Shown piece by piece: positions 46,061 to 60,349 of a DNA stretch of 64,000 nucleotides. A program made the translations under genes and the position numbers. Source of the DNA: Brevipalpus yothersi (Eukaryota; Arthropoda; Arachnida; Trombidiformes; Tenuipalpidae); contig QZCP01000790.1 in NCBI GenBank assembly GCA_003956705.1, positions 1 through 64,000 of the forward strand, given 5' to 3'. How positions within the stretch are numbered: the first letter of the stretch is position 1; every line of letters starts with the position of its first letter. The notes below the pieces were generated by a model. It was not told where the DNA came from. It was given only the letters and a program-made list of their open reading frames with translations, and made no database searches.

Positions 46061-48862
46061 TCATGTTTTATGGAAAGCTATGTCATAAACTTGTTTATAT
46101 TCGTTCACAAAATGCACCTCTAAGCCTTCACGAATGAAATCAGGTAAGTCATCAAAATCTTTTTGATTCTCCTCCGGAAGAATTAAGCACTTAACATTGG
46201 CTCGTTTTGCTGCGATTGTTTTCTCTCTGATCCCGCCAACCGGCAGAACTTTACCGATATTACTAATCTCACCGGTCATGGACACATCAGATCGTACCGG
46301 TTTGTTTTGGGCTAAAGAAAGAAGTGCTGTGACTATGGCACATCCGGCACTTGGACCATCTTTTGGAGTCGCTCCTTCAGGAACATGTAGATGTATATGA
46401 GCCCGCTCCAAGAAATCATTATCTTTATCTATTTTGGCGAGAAAAGATTGTGCTAAGGTGTGCGATAGTTCAACACTCTCTTTCATCACTTTTCCCAGAT
46501 GACCGGTGACTTTGAGTGATCCCACTTGATTTCCATCCGGTTGACTCTTGGTGGTCATCGCTCGGGATAATGATGTTTCGATAAATAGAACTGAACCACC
46601 CAAAGCACTCCACGCAAGACCCATTGAAACTCCTGTGGGCAATTCTTGATACATTCGATCTTGGGTGAAAATAGGTTTACCAACAAAATCATGAAGATTA
46701 TCAAGATTCACATAAACTTTGTCCGTTTCCTTGCTATCTATTTTGAAGGCTGCTTTTCGCATTATTTTTTCAATGTGCTTCTGGAGATTTCGAACTCCAC
46801 TTTCTCTACAATAAGATCTGATCAAAGTTTGAAGAATATCTCGAGGAACATGGGCCATATGCTCATTTACACCACAAAGTTCTCGGGCTTGAGGTAATAG
46901 ATATTGCTCAGCAATTGCAACTTTTTCTTGCTCAACATAGCCGGAAACTTCGATCACTTCCATTCGATCTTTCAAAGGCTCCGGTATAGTATCTAGAACA
47001 TTGGCTGTACATATGAATAAAACTTTGGATAGATCAACGGTCACATCCATGTAATGGTCTAGGAAATTGGCGTTCTGTTCAGGATCCAAAAGTTCAAGTA
47101 GAGCAGCTGATGGATCACCTTGATAACCTCGACCAATTTTGTCAATTTCATCGATCAAGACGAGAGGATTTTCAGTTTTACACTTTTTAAGGCATTGAAT
47201 GATCTTGCCAGGCATTGCTCCGACATAAGTTCGCCGATGTCCCTTTATTTCGGCCACATCGGTCATACCACCAACACTGAATCTGAAATATTCTCTATTC
47301 AGTGCTCTGGCTATTGATTTTGCTATACTTGTTTTTCCAACACCTGGTGGCCCATGAAAACACAGTATTGGACCTTGAACTTTTCCTCTCAATTGACTGA
47401 CGGCAATAAATTCCAAGATACGCTCTTTGACATCTTCCATACCGTAATGATCTTCTTTGAGTATTTCTCGTGCCCGATCAATATCTGAGCTTTCTTCACT
47501 ATATTTACCCCACGGTAGACTGGTCAACCAGTCCAAATAGTTTCTTGTGACACTGAATTCGGATGAATGATTATCGAGAAATGCTAGTTTACCCATCTCC
47601 TCTTCGATAACGTCCATAACTTGCTTTGGAACGGTAAGATCTTTCAGTCGAGCCCGAAATTTTTCTTCAATAGCATCTTTATCATCTTTCACCAATCCCA
47701 ATTCTTTCTTGATCACTTTCAATTGTTCATGCAGCATGTAACGAGTGTGCTGTTGCTTGACTTTCTCTTCCACTTCTTTTCTGATGTCTCTCTGTAACTT
47801 GGACATTTCGAATTCCTTCTTCAACAATGTCAAAGATAACTCTAATCTAGTAGGAATTACTCTCTCTTCTAAAATTCGCTGAAGTTCAGGTCCTCTTGCA
47901 CCACTGAGTGCTGCGCCAAGATCTGATAGATATACAGGATTATCAACCACTCGTGGACCGGCATGCAGCATGTGTAACACAGATTCTCGATAAAATTCGT
48001 TGACAGACATAATGTCCAAGATAGTTTTGACAATCTCTTGGGTTATAGCTCGAACGTGCTTGGTCATATCAAAGTTTTCATGGGATACATTTTCCACTTC
48101 ACCCAGTAGTAGGCGAGGCGATTCATCTTTGACAGGTTGATCTTTAATCTCTTTTGATGGCGACTCTTGATCATTTTTCTCTATATTTTCTGCTTTTTCC
48201 ACTTTTTCCGCCTCCTCGAGCTCCAAAGATTTGAGAAGCTTGATTCGACGATGTGATTGAACGATAATTTTCAATCGATCGGGTAAATCTTGGATCTCTA
48301 AAATTTGGACAAAAGTTCCCACATGATAAATATCATCTAGACTCTTCACAATATCATCGGTACTATCTTCATCTTTCTTGAGGAACACTCCAGCGTACGG
48401 CTGATTGAGTGTCACTTTCTGTTTGATGAGTGCAATCAATGCAGGATCAGTGATGTCAATGATTTTCAAAAATTTTGGAAATACTGGTGCTCCATGTATA
48501 CCTATGACCGGTACAATGGGCCACACTTCGGGCACAGCCATTGTGGCCAAAAATTGGGGAGCATTTTGGGCAGCTATCAGAGTATCAGCGATATCACTTC
48601 TGATCGGTGGTTGACCATTGCCATTTCCTTGACCATTTTCACCAATATCACCATTATCTCCATCAGATGATGATGACTGTGGACGATCACAGAAAGTTCT
48701 TTTTACGACGCAATTGTTGCTGAGACATGCTGTTGCCTTAAATGTGACTGGCAAATGATACTGTCCAACATGAGGTGATAAAAAAGTTGATGTAACATTT
48801 GTACATGATATTCGCGATAAAACTCTATTCAATCCTCGTAATGAACGAGCCACATTCAACAT
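46061..48862 (-). CDS. LONP1: Mitochondrial Lon protease
   Basis: ATP-dependent serine protease of the mitochondrial matrix that degrades oxidised or misfolded proteins. Intronless, 933 aa from the ATG at 48862; the frame is open a little further upstream without another ATG. The N-terminus ([18 protein letters not shown]) is a typical Arg-rich mitochondrial targeting peptide. Domains: Lon N-terminal domain about 112-370, AAA+ module with Walker A GPPGVGKT (504-511) and Walker [13 protein letters not shown] (566-577 region), sensor and lid segments, then the protease domain with catalytic Ser838 in PKDGPSAG and Lys881 in [11 protein letters not shown]. An acidic Glu/Lys-rich insertion lies at about 215-250. 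AATAAA on the minus strand (46051-46056) follows the stop codon almost at once, so the 3' UTR is very short. Confidence 0.97.
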   Translation of the reverse strand: MLNVARSLRGLNRVLSRISCTNVTSTFLSPHVGQYHLPVTFKATACLSNNCVVKRTFCDRPQSSSSDGDNGDIGENGQGNGNGQPPIRSDIADTLIAAQNAPQFLATMAVPEVWPIVPVIGIHGAPVFPKFLKIIDITDPALIALIKQKVTLNQPYAGVFLKKDEDSTDDIVKSLDDIYHVGTFVQILEIQDLPDRLKIIVQSHRRIKLLKSLELEEAEKVEKAENIEKNDQESPSKEIKDQPVKDESPRLLLGEVENVSHENFDMTKHVRAITQEIVKTILDIMSVNEFYRESVLHMLHAGPRVVDNPVYLSDLGAALSGARGPELQRILEERVIPTRLELSLTLLKKEFEMSKLQRDIRKEVEEKVKQQHTRYMLHEQLKVIKKELGLVKDDKDAIEEKFRARLKDLTVPKQVMDVIEEEMGKLAFLDNHSSEFSVTRNYLDWLTSLPWGKYSEESSDIDRAREILKEDHYGMEDVKERILEFIAVSQLRGKVQGPILCFHGPPGVGKTSIAKSIARALNREYFRFSVGGMTDVAEIKGHRRTYVGAMPGKIIQCLKKCKTENPLVLIDEIDKIGRGYQGDPSAALLELLDPEQNANFLDHYMDVTVDLSKVLFICTANVLDTIPEPLKDRMEVIEVSGYVEQEKVAIAEQYLLPQARELCGVNEHMAHVPRDILQTLIRSYCRESGVRNLQKHIEKIMRKAAFKIDSKETDKVYVNLDNLHDFVGKPIFTQDRMYQELPTGVSMGLAWSALGGSVLFIETSLSRAMTTKSQPDGNQVGSLKVTGHLGKVMKESVELSHTLAQSFLAKIDKDNDFLERAHIHLHVPEGATPKDGPSAGCAIVTALLSLAQNKPVRSDVSMTGEISNIGKVLPVGGIREKTIAAKRANVKCLILPEENQKDFDDLPDFIREGLEVHFVNEYKQVYDIAFHKT

Positions 48863-49496
48863 TTCCCCCACTTTAGTATCACACCAATTAATCAAATAAT
48901 CGAATATTTTTAAACCGCTCTCGGAATGTCATCATCGTAATCACAATCCGAACATGCCGGTTTGTTTTGATTGAAGTTTGTGTTTTTTTTCTCGGAAAAG
49001 CGCCCTCTATAAATGAATTTGAATGAATAAAAATTGCCGGAAAAAAATAAATTCTGAAAAAAATAATGAATGGAAAAAATATGAATCATTTTTCATGAGT
49101 GCTGAAGATTTTTGTCAATTTTTTCGAGGATAGAAAAAAATAAGAAATTTTTTAGTATGCATTTTTTATGTCTGTTATTGTTGTTGTCTCGTCAGTTGTC
49201 ACGTGTAAGAGAAAGAGGAGAAAAACAATTTCCTACAGAAATAGGATGATTCGATGAATTACGATTATGATTTACAGAGAGTACATAGTGTATATAGCGT
49301 ATATATGTGTGTATAAATGAATCAATTAACAAGCCTTAATTTATGAAGATTTTTACTAAAATGAATGACGATATTCTCTTTTCCCTGAGAGAGAGAAAGA
49401 AAAAAAATTTTTGCTTTTGCTTTGAGATTCCTCTCTGGGCTGATGCAAATGATTCATATGATTGCAATTAATTAATTGACCAAAAATAGCTCATCA
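48863..49496. other. Lon promoter region
   Basis: About 630 bp between the Lon start and the end of the next minus-strand gene. It should hold the Lon promoter and the 3' UTR of the IQ-motif gene. No element stands out. Confidence 0.5.
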
Positions 49497-51959
49497 TCAG
49501 TTCATTTGAGTTTTGGCTTTCTTTCCTCGACGTCTCTTTTTACCACCATTGAATGGATTCGGGCTTCGTGGACGAAAATCGGGCTCAGCAATAGACAGTG
49601 AATCAAGTTCATCTCCTGAATTATTAGATGCCAGGGCAATCAATTCACTATCGTCACCAGCATCCAACGAAGATGGATTCAAAATAGGATCCTGGGAGAG
49701 CATGGGAACATGTGGAGCTTGATGTTCAGCTTTTTTTAGAATTGCTGACATTTCATCATCATTGTTACCACCATCACCACTACGACTACCACTAGATTGG
49801 ATTGAGGCTGCCATGGTTGGCTGAATAAATGAAGATGATGGAAAACTTTCATCTTTAATGTCTATTAATTGTGATGATGATAATCCTGAGATGCTTTCCA
49901 TCATGGGCTTGATAGGATCGAATAGTTTCAAATCTTGTGAAGGATCAGAAAATCGAAAATCTGGTGGACTGGGACATTCAGTTAGATTACTAGAAGCTTG
50001 TTTCGAAATGAATTCATCAGTCAGCAGCATTATATCGGAGTCTGCCGATTCTTTCCGGTCAAGTTCCCTTGATTTTGATGGCCTAAGACAAAGATTATCA
50101 TCTAAATTCATTTGAGGAGCCCCTATACCTGGATTCTGAATAATAGATTCAATTTCATCAACTATCTTACTTTCACTCGGAGGCTTCACATCAGCTAGTA
50201 GGTCAAAATCAACTGATCCACGAGGAACTGGAGGCTCGGCGAAAGATGATGATATTTTCTCCTTTTGTGAAGACATTTGTCCATCATCATTTCGTATTAA
50301 GCAAATATCTGGAATAGCGGCAAGGTCCTCAGATTTGATCTGTTTTTCTAGAGTTTCACACTTTCCACCAGTCTTGTCAACCTGAGAGCTTGGTGAGATA
50401 CTTTTCTCTATTGGCATGGAACTAAGGTCACTTGTTTGGGTAAAGGAAAAATTGTTCTCAACATTTTCTTGTGGAATAACACTTGACTGAATAAGATTCC
50501 CAGAATTTTCAATATTTTCAACTATTTTTTCTTTTTCACTTGTCGCCTGTGTATCTATATCTTTCGTTTCTTCAATTTTCTCCTGAGCATCATTGCTACC
50601 AATATTTTCTTGAACTATTGACACAATTCCGGCTCCAATTTCATCTTCATCATTTGGAGTTTCGGAAAAATTTTGCATCTCATTGGTTGGACTAGGAGCT
50701 GGTGAAGGTTCGTGTGATATCGTTTTTCGAAGCTTATATCCTCTGTAAGCTGCTTGAATTTTGGTTGCTGCTTCCACTTCAATATCGTATGACTCAACAT
50801 TGGATGCAGATAAATGATCTTCGATCACATTTTTTGGCAACATTTCGAGTGATGCTGATGGAGGAAGGGTTGCTGTTGGATGTAAGATTAAATGTTCATC
50901 ACTCGCATCTTTGTCAATCGAAACTTCAAGGTTAGATTTCAAGTCCATGAGTCTATCAGCTGCTTGACTTGGAATATCAAGGCTTTTATCATCTCCATTG
51001 ATTCGAGTCCTCGTGATGTGCTCCTGCTCTGGTTTACATATTTCGGGAAGAGGAGGAGGAATACTTTCGATATATTTTTCTTCCTCATGTAGTTCTGTTG
51101 ATTTATCTGAATCTCTAAGAACTGTGTGTGAGAGAGAGAAGAAAATTTTTTCGCATCTGTAAATATATACATTTTTTTTTCTCAACTTACCATCTTTAGT
51201 TTGCTGCTGGAGAACACGAATTTGCTTCCTAACCAGATAGCCACGAATTCCTGCCTGAATTTTGGTGATTGCATCTTCAACATCAGGGTTCCATAGATTA
51301 GTTTCAATTTCGAATGCTCCTTGATCCTCATCGTTCACATTGGAATCGATATTCGCCACCTCTGTGTCCTCATCTTCTCGGGCCACCTCAACGGTGGTCT
51401 CCAATACTGTCGTATAGATAATAGGCTTCTGAAATGAAGATTCAAATTTAACAAAAAATATTGGTACACAATTCTAATTCTCATAACAGTCTTCATGATT
51501 AATACTCACTAAATTTTCTTGGGCTTCCAATTCTGCACATGTACATGGTGGAAGATTTTCGGATTCAGTCTGAATGGATGGCTCATTTTCTACTCGATCT
51601 GAAATCGAAAAAATCACTATCATTCACCGTTCAATTTGAACTTATCACCTCTACTGGTACAATCAATGTCCTCTCGATGCCTTACAATTTCGAAAAGTGT
51701 TTATCTCAACCTAAGCACTAAGATTTTATTGATATTGGTATATTTCAAATATCAAATTCTGATATCAGAGATTCATATTTTCCACTGTTCTAGCATCAGT
51801 AAATATCCAATATTTGAAAACAATCAAATTGATTAAAGCCTTGAAATTATTTTCTCCCATCTTACCTGACTCGATATCTGATTTGGGAACCGGAGATTTA
51901 TCTTCTATTGCAGTCTTATTGGAACCTCCGCTCCACAGTTTTGCCAATAAAGTTCCCAT
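49497..51959 (-). CDS. IQ-motif protein, possible N-myristoylation
   Basis: Likely calmodulin-binding scaffold. Exons 51959-51866, 51598-51510, 51428-51191 and 51121-49497 join in phase to 681 aa. The N-terminus MGTLLAKLWSGG has Gly2 and could be myristoylated, and a CTC pair follows at about residue 50. Two IQ motifs are clear: AITKIQAGIRGYLVRKQIR (about 113-131) and, after an acidic stretch, AATKIQAAYRGYKLRKTIS. The rest is acidic, Ser/Pro-rich and probably disordered, ending in a basic patch (GGKKRRRGKKAKTQ). Lipid anchor plus IQ motif recalls neuromodulin/GAP-43 and Drosophila igloo, but the homology is too weak to name it. Introns are 267, 81 and 69 bp. An open extension exists across the 69 bp intron, so its retention would keep the frame. 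Confidence 0.8.
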
Positions 51960-53524
51960 ACTATATGGTTAGTCACACTAATTGTTTCCGAGAAGAAAAA
52001 AATTGAAACAATTTAGCAAGAAAAAACTAACAAACTGTTTATCACTCGAACATGCAAATGTGGTTATGGATGATCACAAGATTCTCAGAACAAAGAATAG
52101 AGATGAGTCACTATAACATCGAACGAGCATCACATACACACACTTGGGTTTATAATTTTTTTCGTCCTGCATTCAATTGTGAAGAGGAGAGATGAGAGAG
52201 AGAGAGATGAGGAAAACTAGAAACTCATAGAGTTAGTAGTTTGATCTTCTTTTTCTCCTTCTTTTCTCTCTCTCTCTCTCTCTCTTCATCTCTTGTACAT
52301 ACTTTCTTCTCTCTCTTTTCCTTTTTACCACTCAAAGATTGTGAACTGGCTTATAACCAAATATTTTGTACAGCTTCCTAAAATTAGCATCTATTCGCAT
52401 CATCCTTGAAAGTTGTGAAAACTTTATCAACAGGCGCAACAGTCAAGCGGATAGAAGAAGATGAAGAGTAGAGAGAGAACCTGAACCTCTCGCACATCTC
52501 ATCTCATCTCATCTCATCGATGGATCGAGCATCAATGGATAATTTTATCTCTCATCTTGAGAAGGCTCAAGAGGAAGAGAATCGTATTAATTTTTCAACA
52601 ATCAGTACCGAGATTCGTAATTATTATTGGTTAATCATCATTTTGGAGAGAAAAAATAATCATTATCGCATCGAATTACCGATCAAAAACCACATCGGAA
52701 ATGGATGCTCATCTTCTCATCGCAGTGTGATCATATACACGCATCTTATTGAAGAGAGATGATTATAATTACATTCAAGCAATCAAATGAGTAAAAGAGC
52801 ATCATTATTACCGCTTTCCTCATCTTTTTTGGCATCCTGAACTTTCTGAATCTCAAACTTTTCAGCGATCAAAGTTCAGATGTTCAATTTTCAAAAGTTC
52901 AAAAGTCGATTTTTTCGAAGATTTTGAACTTTGTTGTGTCTCTCAAGTAATGCCATCTCTTACTCATTTGAATACCAACAGCAAATGATTCACTCCCCAA
53001 TGATGGTGATACTCTTTTTCAGATGATGTTCATGCTTGTTGATTGGAACGATGAAGATTTCATGGTCTCAGCTTAATTAATTTTTAAACATTGAGTAACT
53101 CAGAATATCAAACAGATTCTCAAGTTTGTGTGTCTTCTCAGTGTCAGAGTACGAAGTGTGCGACAAACTTGACAAATTTAACGCTAATATCATGGATCCT
53201 GAATATTTTTCTCCCATGTCTTTTTTAGATCGAAAGTTCGTTAATAAATGTTCAGTCTAAATCGATAGAGTTCGAATATATCCTCATAATATTCGTTTTC
53301 TAGAAAGTTGTCTGTCCTTTATCTTGTCGAGTTCTTGTGGATGTTGTCTTTTGTTTGATAGCCACCAGACTGCATCACCGTTATGTTGTTTCGTTAGAAC
53401 GAAAAATTTTTCTTTACGATGAATGAAAAGTTCTTCTTTCTGGGAATGTTGATGTAACTGAAACATACTCATGATAAAGAGAAGATTGTTTTTCGTAAAA
53501 TTTTTCCTTTCTCAGTCGATATCC

Positions 53525-54030
<506 letters not shown>

Positions 54031-54975
54031 GAGAGAAAGATCAGGAATATGCGTTGGCTGGTGGAATAAGTTTTTTTCTTCTCATCATCAAATAAAAATA
54101 TCATTTCCGAATTGTGATAATTTTTCACACTTGACACCAAATCGATGGAAATGGGGTCATGTGAGCTTGTCACATAAAAAAGTTTCCGAAGCTGTATGCG
54201 TGTTGACTATATTGGATTTGAGACTATTTGAGACAAAAATTCTATTCATTCGTTGCTGGACTGACACATAAGATGAATTTTTGAAATTTTTGTTGGAAAA
54301 AGTTGCGAACATTATGAACAAGCCACACATTTCTATCTGCGTTCTCTTGGACTATCGTGTGAAGGCTGGGAAGAATCATTGGATCAGAATTTCTCTTCCT
54401 AATGATAAAGAATCAGACTCTATATCTGAGAATTTCAGGCAGAGATGATCCAAGTTTTCAGCTTCATCAGGAAATGATATTCAGACAAATCTCTGTTGGA
54501 TAAGCTAAGCTCCGGTAATGTCTCGTTCCATGTAAATCCCACTCAAAATTATTGGAAAACTATTGGAAAAGCTGATTGAAATCAAACAAGATCTGAAAAT
54601 TTTGGTACTTCCTGAATAACTAGCTCTACATTCGATCGTATGCCGCTGTACTACATTGAGAGGCTATAAGTATTGTTCTTTTAATACAGGCTATGTTTGT
54701 GAAAGTTAAACGTAAGCCCACGGCGGAATATACTCAGCGCAAAAGTTGCACGAATCTATTGATCTTATCATTTTTTTCGCACAATACTTATGGATCTTGA
54801 TCAGAATAGCGGACAATATTCCCACTCAGTAACATCAGATAGTGATGGAAAAAAGAATCTGATATATTTAGTAATCTTCCTGGAAGTATTCTGAAATCAA
54901 CCCAAAAATACAACCAAAAAGCAGCCAGATAAAGAGAAGTGCATATATGAATGTTTGAGGCCAGTTTATACAACT

Positions 54976-54979
<4 letters not shown>

Positions 54980-55030
<51 letters not shown>
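54980..55030. repeat. (CT)n microsatellite
   Basis: About 25 CT units in non-coding DNA. Confidence 0.93.
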
Positions 55031-55033
<3 letters not shown>

Positions 55034-56255
55034 AGGTGAATCAGATAGATCGAAGATGAAAAAACCAGCTCATTTGGAACCTCACCCATACACCAAAAAG
55101 ATTTTGATTTTTGTTTTCGTTTGTAGTTCAGCCCACTTGATTCAATATGAAGCAAGAAAAATCAGCCCAAAATACAAGTAACTATCCATTCTAATGCAAA
55201 TGACGACTGTGAGTTGATGTGCGTGTGTGTGTGTGTATACGTTCATTATGATCGCCAACCAGCAAGTCTCATCCTACCAAGGTATACACACTCTGAAGAC
55301 CAAATCACAAAAGTAATCTCAACGCCAAATGAAGAAGAGAGAGAGAAGAAACAAAACCATCAAGCATGATGATATAAGAACTCATCAAAACTGAAACACA
55401 CACACGCACATACACAACTTTTGTATCATCTAAATATGGTGCTTCTTGTCTTACTCTACAATTTTTAAATCATCCAACACAAGTACTCCTTCTCTTGCTC
55501 TTTCTCTCTCTTTCTTTTTCCAATTTGAAATCAGATTAAGATTAAGATGAAATAAGTTTTCTCTCTAATTCTCTCGATGCTGTCACTTTCTCGGCCAAAT
55601 ATCAACTATCAACTGAACGAAGAATAGAGAAGAGAAGAGAGAGAGAGAGAGACTTGCTCACCTCGAAAGAGAGAAGTTCTCTCTCTCTCTCTCTCTCTCT
55701 TGAATTTTAGCCTCTCTCCCTTTACTCCCACTCTCGCTCTCTCTCCTTCTCTCTCTCTTCCAGTCTTACCTCTAGCATTTTCGGAAAAAGTTTTTCCAGA
55801 AGCTCACTTGAGGCACTAAAGTTGGTGCTGATTTTGAACTGCCGAAAAGTTTTTTCGGTCCTGTGTTTCGGCATTTGGCCTGCTTGTTGATGATCAGAAC
55901 TATTCTCTCTTCTCTAACACTATTTCCGATGTGAGTGTATGTATATGGATGTGTCTGTTTGGACATCAATTTCCGCCGATTGTGTCGAGCTCTTGTCATG
56001 ATTGAGAATTGTATCAACTAACTAAGAGGTTCATGTCATATCGATCCTTTGAGCCCAATTAACAGTCAGCTTTTTTCCACTATTATCATTTTAAACGGGA
56101 AAACTTGTTTGTTTTGAATGAATTTTGAGCGGAAAACTTTCCAGTGTCTATGCACTTTTCACAGAGGTGAACGTGATTGACATTAGTGAATCGATGGTCA
56201 ATGAACAGTGTGACATGGGCTTACTATGATGATGTCCAATTGAGCTTGGATTACA

Positions 56256-56481
56256 ATGACAACTACTGCGAATATTGAATTGTATCACAAACGATTGGAT
56301 AAAATGAATCGAAAATCATTTCTCCATTCAATTAACATGTCCACAACTGCTCTATTCTATTGTATTGTTCCATTTTGTCTCATCACACTATCATCAGCTC
56401 AATCTTCATCTTCATCATCAACCGCATCTTTTGCATCTTCAACATCATCTGTTACAACTTCAGCATCAACAAAACCATTCG
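56256..56481 (+). CDS. Candidate first exon of a small secreted protein
   Basis: Open frame starting with ATG at 56256 (other ATGs at codons 17 and 28). It encodes a hydrophobic core (ALFYCIVPFCLITL) ending SSAQ, a good signal peptide with cleavage site if translation starts at codon 28, then a Ser/Thr-rich mucin-like stretch. A good donor, GTAAGC, follows at 56482, leaving one base of a codon. A candidate second exon in matching phase begins after TTTTTTTTCTAAAG near 57720 and reads SDVNDDSSQFPIF... to a stop at about 57803, giving a protein near 100 aa. Other downstream partners are possible. Product not recognised. Confidence 0.35.
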
Positions 56482-58300
56482 GTAAGCATTACCTCTGTTT
56501 GATCAAATTTTTAAACCAAAAAAATTATGCATTCAATCAACTATCGGACACAAACACACACATACACACACATATGTACCTTGAACTTTCTTAACAATAA
56601 TTCTAGGCGTTTTTGAATTCATCATCATTTGCATGTGTGTAAGCGATGATGATTCAAATTGATGGGCTTCTCATACGTTACACTTATACAGCACAAATTT
56701 TCTAATTGATTTTCATGGAATGTCCTCTATAGTAGCTTGTAAAAAGAAAATTTGAATGATTCATTACAATTTATGCAAAAGATGAGATGAACAGTTAGTA
56801 GGTGTGAATTAATCATCATTCTTTTCAATAGTGTATAATAATCATGTGTGTGTATACGTACATGATATAAGACTGGTGAAAATGTTCATCACTTCATCAC
56901 CAAGCGTGTACACCTACATACACACATACACACACATAACATTCCCACTAGCAGTGAATATCGAAAATTTTCATTCGAATATTCACCCAAATCAATTGGA
57001 TTCAGCCAATAACTGATGATGACTATAAGTACCCTTGATTTTTTCTGATGGTAATTCATTTTTAAGGAAAAAAGCGTATTGATTGAAGAGTAAAGGAGAC
57101 TGATGATCACCTTTTATGATCCAATAAGGTATACCTTTTATTGCCAAAAAAATCAAAAGGCTTTAAGGAACAAGCTGATAATGCTATATAACCAACAAAT
57201 ATGAAATTTTTGGCCCGAAAAATTCCAATTTCGAGCGAGATACAAGAACAGTGGAAAGCAAAAACGATTCCAAACATTCTATGATCTGTAATCCTGTTCC
57301 ACTTTTTTCTCTTCTCTTGTTTTTATTGGCTTGTTAAACAGCATTCTTATATATTTTTGCTTAGCCCTTTCACCTGAGTATTTTATCGGTACTCAAGTAT
57401 TAAACGAAGAAGTGTACTTTCAAAAGGGTTAACATATTTACCCACATTTAGCTTTGTGTGTATGTATAAAATACGAGTTACCGATATACTGCTGGGAAAT
57501 GATAGGTTGCATGATTCTATTTAAGCTCATCAAAAAGTTAAGTTAAGCGAATATATATGATTTTAATGCGATTAGCCATGTAGTAAATGTGAATTTTGCA
57601 TGATGATCAGGTAAAAATGATGATACTGTTTCACTGACACCTTTTACGAGTGATCATCATTACTTTGATGTGGCTACATGTACACGTTAGATAGCGAATT
57701 GTATTCTTTTTTTTCTAAAGGTTCTGATGTCAATGATGATTCTTCTCAATTTCCAATCTTTCCAATCTTCACAATTCTAGACAATCTCAACTCTTCATTT
57801 GAGTTCCTTTGATGTCAAACTTTTTCCACTTTTCATCATGTAAAATTGTCATCTTATACACATGTTTCCAATATTGATGATTAGCCTTTTTCTCACACAT
57901 ATACCAGAGCAACATCATTAAAACGATTCCCATATTGAATGGGAAGAAAGGAGAGGAGAGAGTACCTGAACATATTCGATACTTTGAAACTTCAGGGTAA
58001 CTTATCATATCATGAATCCAGAATTTTTTGAGACGAGAAGAAGAAGCTGAATATGATACATTAATCCAGTTAGGTATGTATGTATATATAAATCGGAAAG
58101 CAGTCCATGAGAAAGAGGTGACTATTTTTTTCTTTCCATCAATCACCATTTTCCCATACTTATTCATTCAATCGCAGAATAAAGAATAAAAATTAATCGA
58201 AAAAAAGAGAGTCTGAGAAAACATCTGATAGACTAATGTAGTCATCATCAAATGATGATCTTGGGAAATGTATATTATTTTTCTTCATTCGTTTTTGAGT
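56482..58300. other. Intron or intergenic region after the secreted-protein exon
   Basis: AT-rich with CA/TG-rich stretches. Holds the possible phase-matched second exon near 57720-57803. A 126-codon minus-strand frame at 57787-58167 has hydrophobic segments but no recognisable motif. Confidence 0.4.
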
Positions 58301-58659
58301 GAACAGTCACAAAAAACGTCTTCTGAACTTCTCCCTACCATTACATCATTCCATTGATTGTGATTTATTCAAATTTTTGTCCATAAAAATGTTGCCTCAT
58401 AAGGTGTGTACTTGTGTATGCCAAATTTTTTTCACTGTCCATCATCAGAAAAAAAAGACAAACTTGAACATCATCTCAATCCTCAGGTGGGAGGAAGAGA
58501 TAGATGTAGGGACAGAACTTTGTATAATAGTGAATACTGAAAATGCTTATTTTCCATACAAAATCATCTTGATCTTATTCTTCTCTCGATTTTTACTTTT
58601 CATCTTGATATCTTCTTCTTCTTCTTCTTCCTCTTGTTCATTCCATCGATTACCTAGTC

Positions 58660-59028
58660 TTAGTCATCATCAAATGAACGATAATTGTTCAAATGTTCAA
58701 TTATTATCATTGTTACCGGCTCTCAATCATACTGCTTCTACTGAAACACGAGTCGAAGAATGCTGGGCTCGAAAAATGTTGAGCTTAATGACTAAAATGT
58801 TCACCAAGTTATCCACAAAACTCGAAACACATCCTGTTGATCATATCATATCACAATCTACCGGATGAACAACTGGACAATCAAGCCACTTGATTAGCCA
58901 CTCTCTCTCTCTCATTGGTTGAACACCTACTGCAAGCATTTGCGGGAATCCATTGGATAGCCAAAAATTCCGATACTGTTATGTGTAGACTATATGATCT
59001 TGATCTTCTAACCAGATATGAATACAGG
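58660..59028 (+). other. Exon-like stretches, unrecognised
   Basis: A frame reading MNDNCSNVQLLSLLPALN... to a TGA at 58866-58868 has coding-like codons. After a frame change, a second stretch (VEHLLQAFAGIHWIAKNSD to YDLDLLTRYEYR) ends exactly at a donor-like AG|GTAGTG at 59028/59029. The two parts do not join cleanly with visible splice sites. They could be small exons of one gene or a decayed gene. Confidence 0.3.
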
Positions 59029-59490
59029 TAGTGTTGATAGTGGTGATTGCAAGTGTGTCCTTAATATTACATGAGCCTTGCTAGCTAGAAAAAAGTGGGA
59101 GAGAGATGAAAATCTAGATCATCAACATCATACACATTCATCATCCATTCATTGTTCAACAGATCATCTTGGCTTATCAATTCAATTGCTTCCTCAACAA
59201 GTTAATGATAACTGTTGGCTATTATATTTTTCTTAATTGAACTGGTATGTGTGTAGATAAGTTTTCGACAAATACTCACCTGGATGATCATTTATAAATT
59301 AATCATCCATCGGAAGGCTATCTGAAGATTTTTTTTCTCCTGTTTCCACTCATTCTTCTCTCTCTATTTCATCTGATAATCTTGTAATTTTCATGCGTTG
59401 CTCATGATTCGGAGATAGAGTATCAATTGAATTAACTATTCGAGTAGAGAAATAATGGGAGAGGAATGTAGGTACCTCATCTGATAGTCA

Positions 59491-59656
59491 GTATATAAAT
59501 TGAATGTATTCAACCAAGATTTAGGCAAGATTTTATCAGGTCAAGTATTGATTAGTTTAAATGGATTGCATTATAGTATTAGCTATATACGTGAAAATTT
59601 TGGAGGTATTATCTTAATCGAACTTCAAGTTTGTGTCATGATTCAAGGACAATTCG
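59491..59656 (+). other. Exon-like stretch, unrecognised
   Basis: Open frame (YKLNVFNQDLGKILSGQVLI ... CVMIQGQFG) between an acceptor-like TAGTCAG and a donor-like G|GTAATC at 59656/59657, entering and leaving in phase 1. Codon use looks coding; no family recognised. Confidence 0.3.
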
Positions 59657-59735
59657 GTAATCTTATTCGATTCTTGAGGCCATTTACTACTATCACTATT
59701 ACAACTTCTACCTCTGCTACATCTACTACATACAG

Positions 59736-59856
59736 GGAACAATTTATCTGAATGAATCTTTTTATGTTCATCTATTCGATAATATTCAAGCAATAATATT
59801 TAGTACTCCTCATGCACAGAATTTCAAGCAACTTTTTCCCTCAGAAAATGCTACTC
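59736..59856 (+). other. Exon-like stretch, unrecognised
   Basis: Forty codons (GTIYLNESFYVHLFDNIQAI ... LFPSENATR) open between the acceptor-like ACTACATACAG and a GTAAGC donor at 59857. Its entry phase (0) does not match the exit phase of the preceding candidate exon, so the two do not splice directly as I read them. Confidence 0.3.
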
Positions 59857-60032
59857 GTAAGCATCAACACTCTATTATTCGCATCATTTGTGATCATTGA
59901 GCAAGAAGGATTATCCTTATCCATGAATCAGTGTTGATGATTGATCAATTTCATCCATCCAGTCATGTGAAAAAATTGCCATATTATTTGAAGTTTTCAA
60001 AGAAAATTTCATGCTCAATTTTTGATGCAATT

Positions 60033-60038
<6 letters not shown>

Positions 60039-60070
<32 letters not shown>
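60039..60070. repeat. (TC)n microsatellite
   Basis: About 15 TC units in non-coding DNA. Confidence 0.9.
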
Positions 60071-60075
<5 letters not shown>

Positions 60076-60267
60076 ATCTTCATCTGCCCTTGAAAGTAGA
60101 AAAAATCTTCTACAATATAGCTTCATAGTTTGTGTCAAAAGAGTTTCGCCATTCCATTCATCTGATCTTGAATGCTAGACTTATTCAGCTCATACTGACC
60201 ATTGACCATTCGATTATAGTGGCCATTGTCTTGTCTTTCTTTCGAATAAAAGTTCAAGGTATACGAT

Positions 60268-60269
<2 letters not shown>

Positions 60270-60342
<73 letters not shown>
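60270..60342. repeat. (GA)n microsatellite
   Basis: About 36 GA units, followed by a purine-rich stretch up to about 60490. Confidence 0.95.

Positions 60343-60349
<7 letters not shown>

Noticed and set aside
57787..58167. 126-codon minus-strand frame with hydrophobic segments
   Set aside because: No recognisable domain, Lys/Trp/Tyr-rich in AT-rich DNA, no clear splice or promoter context.
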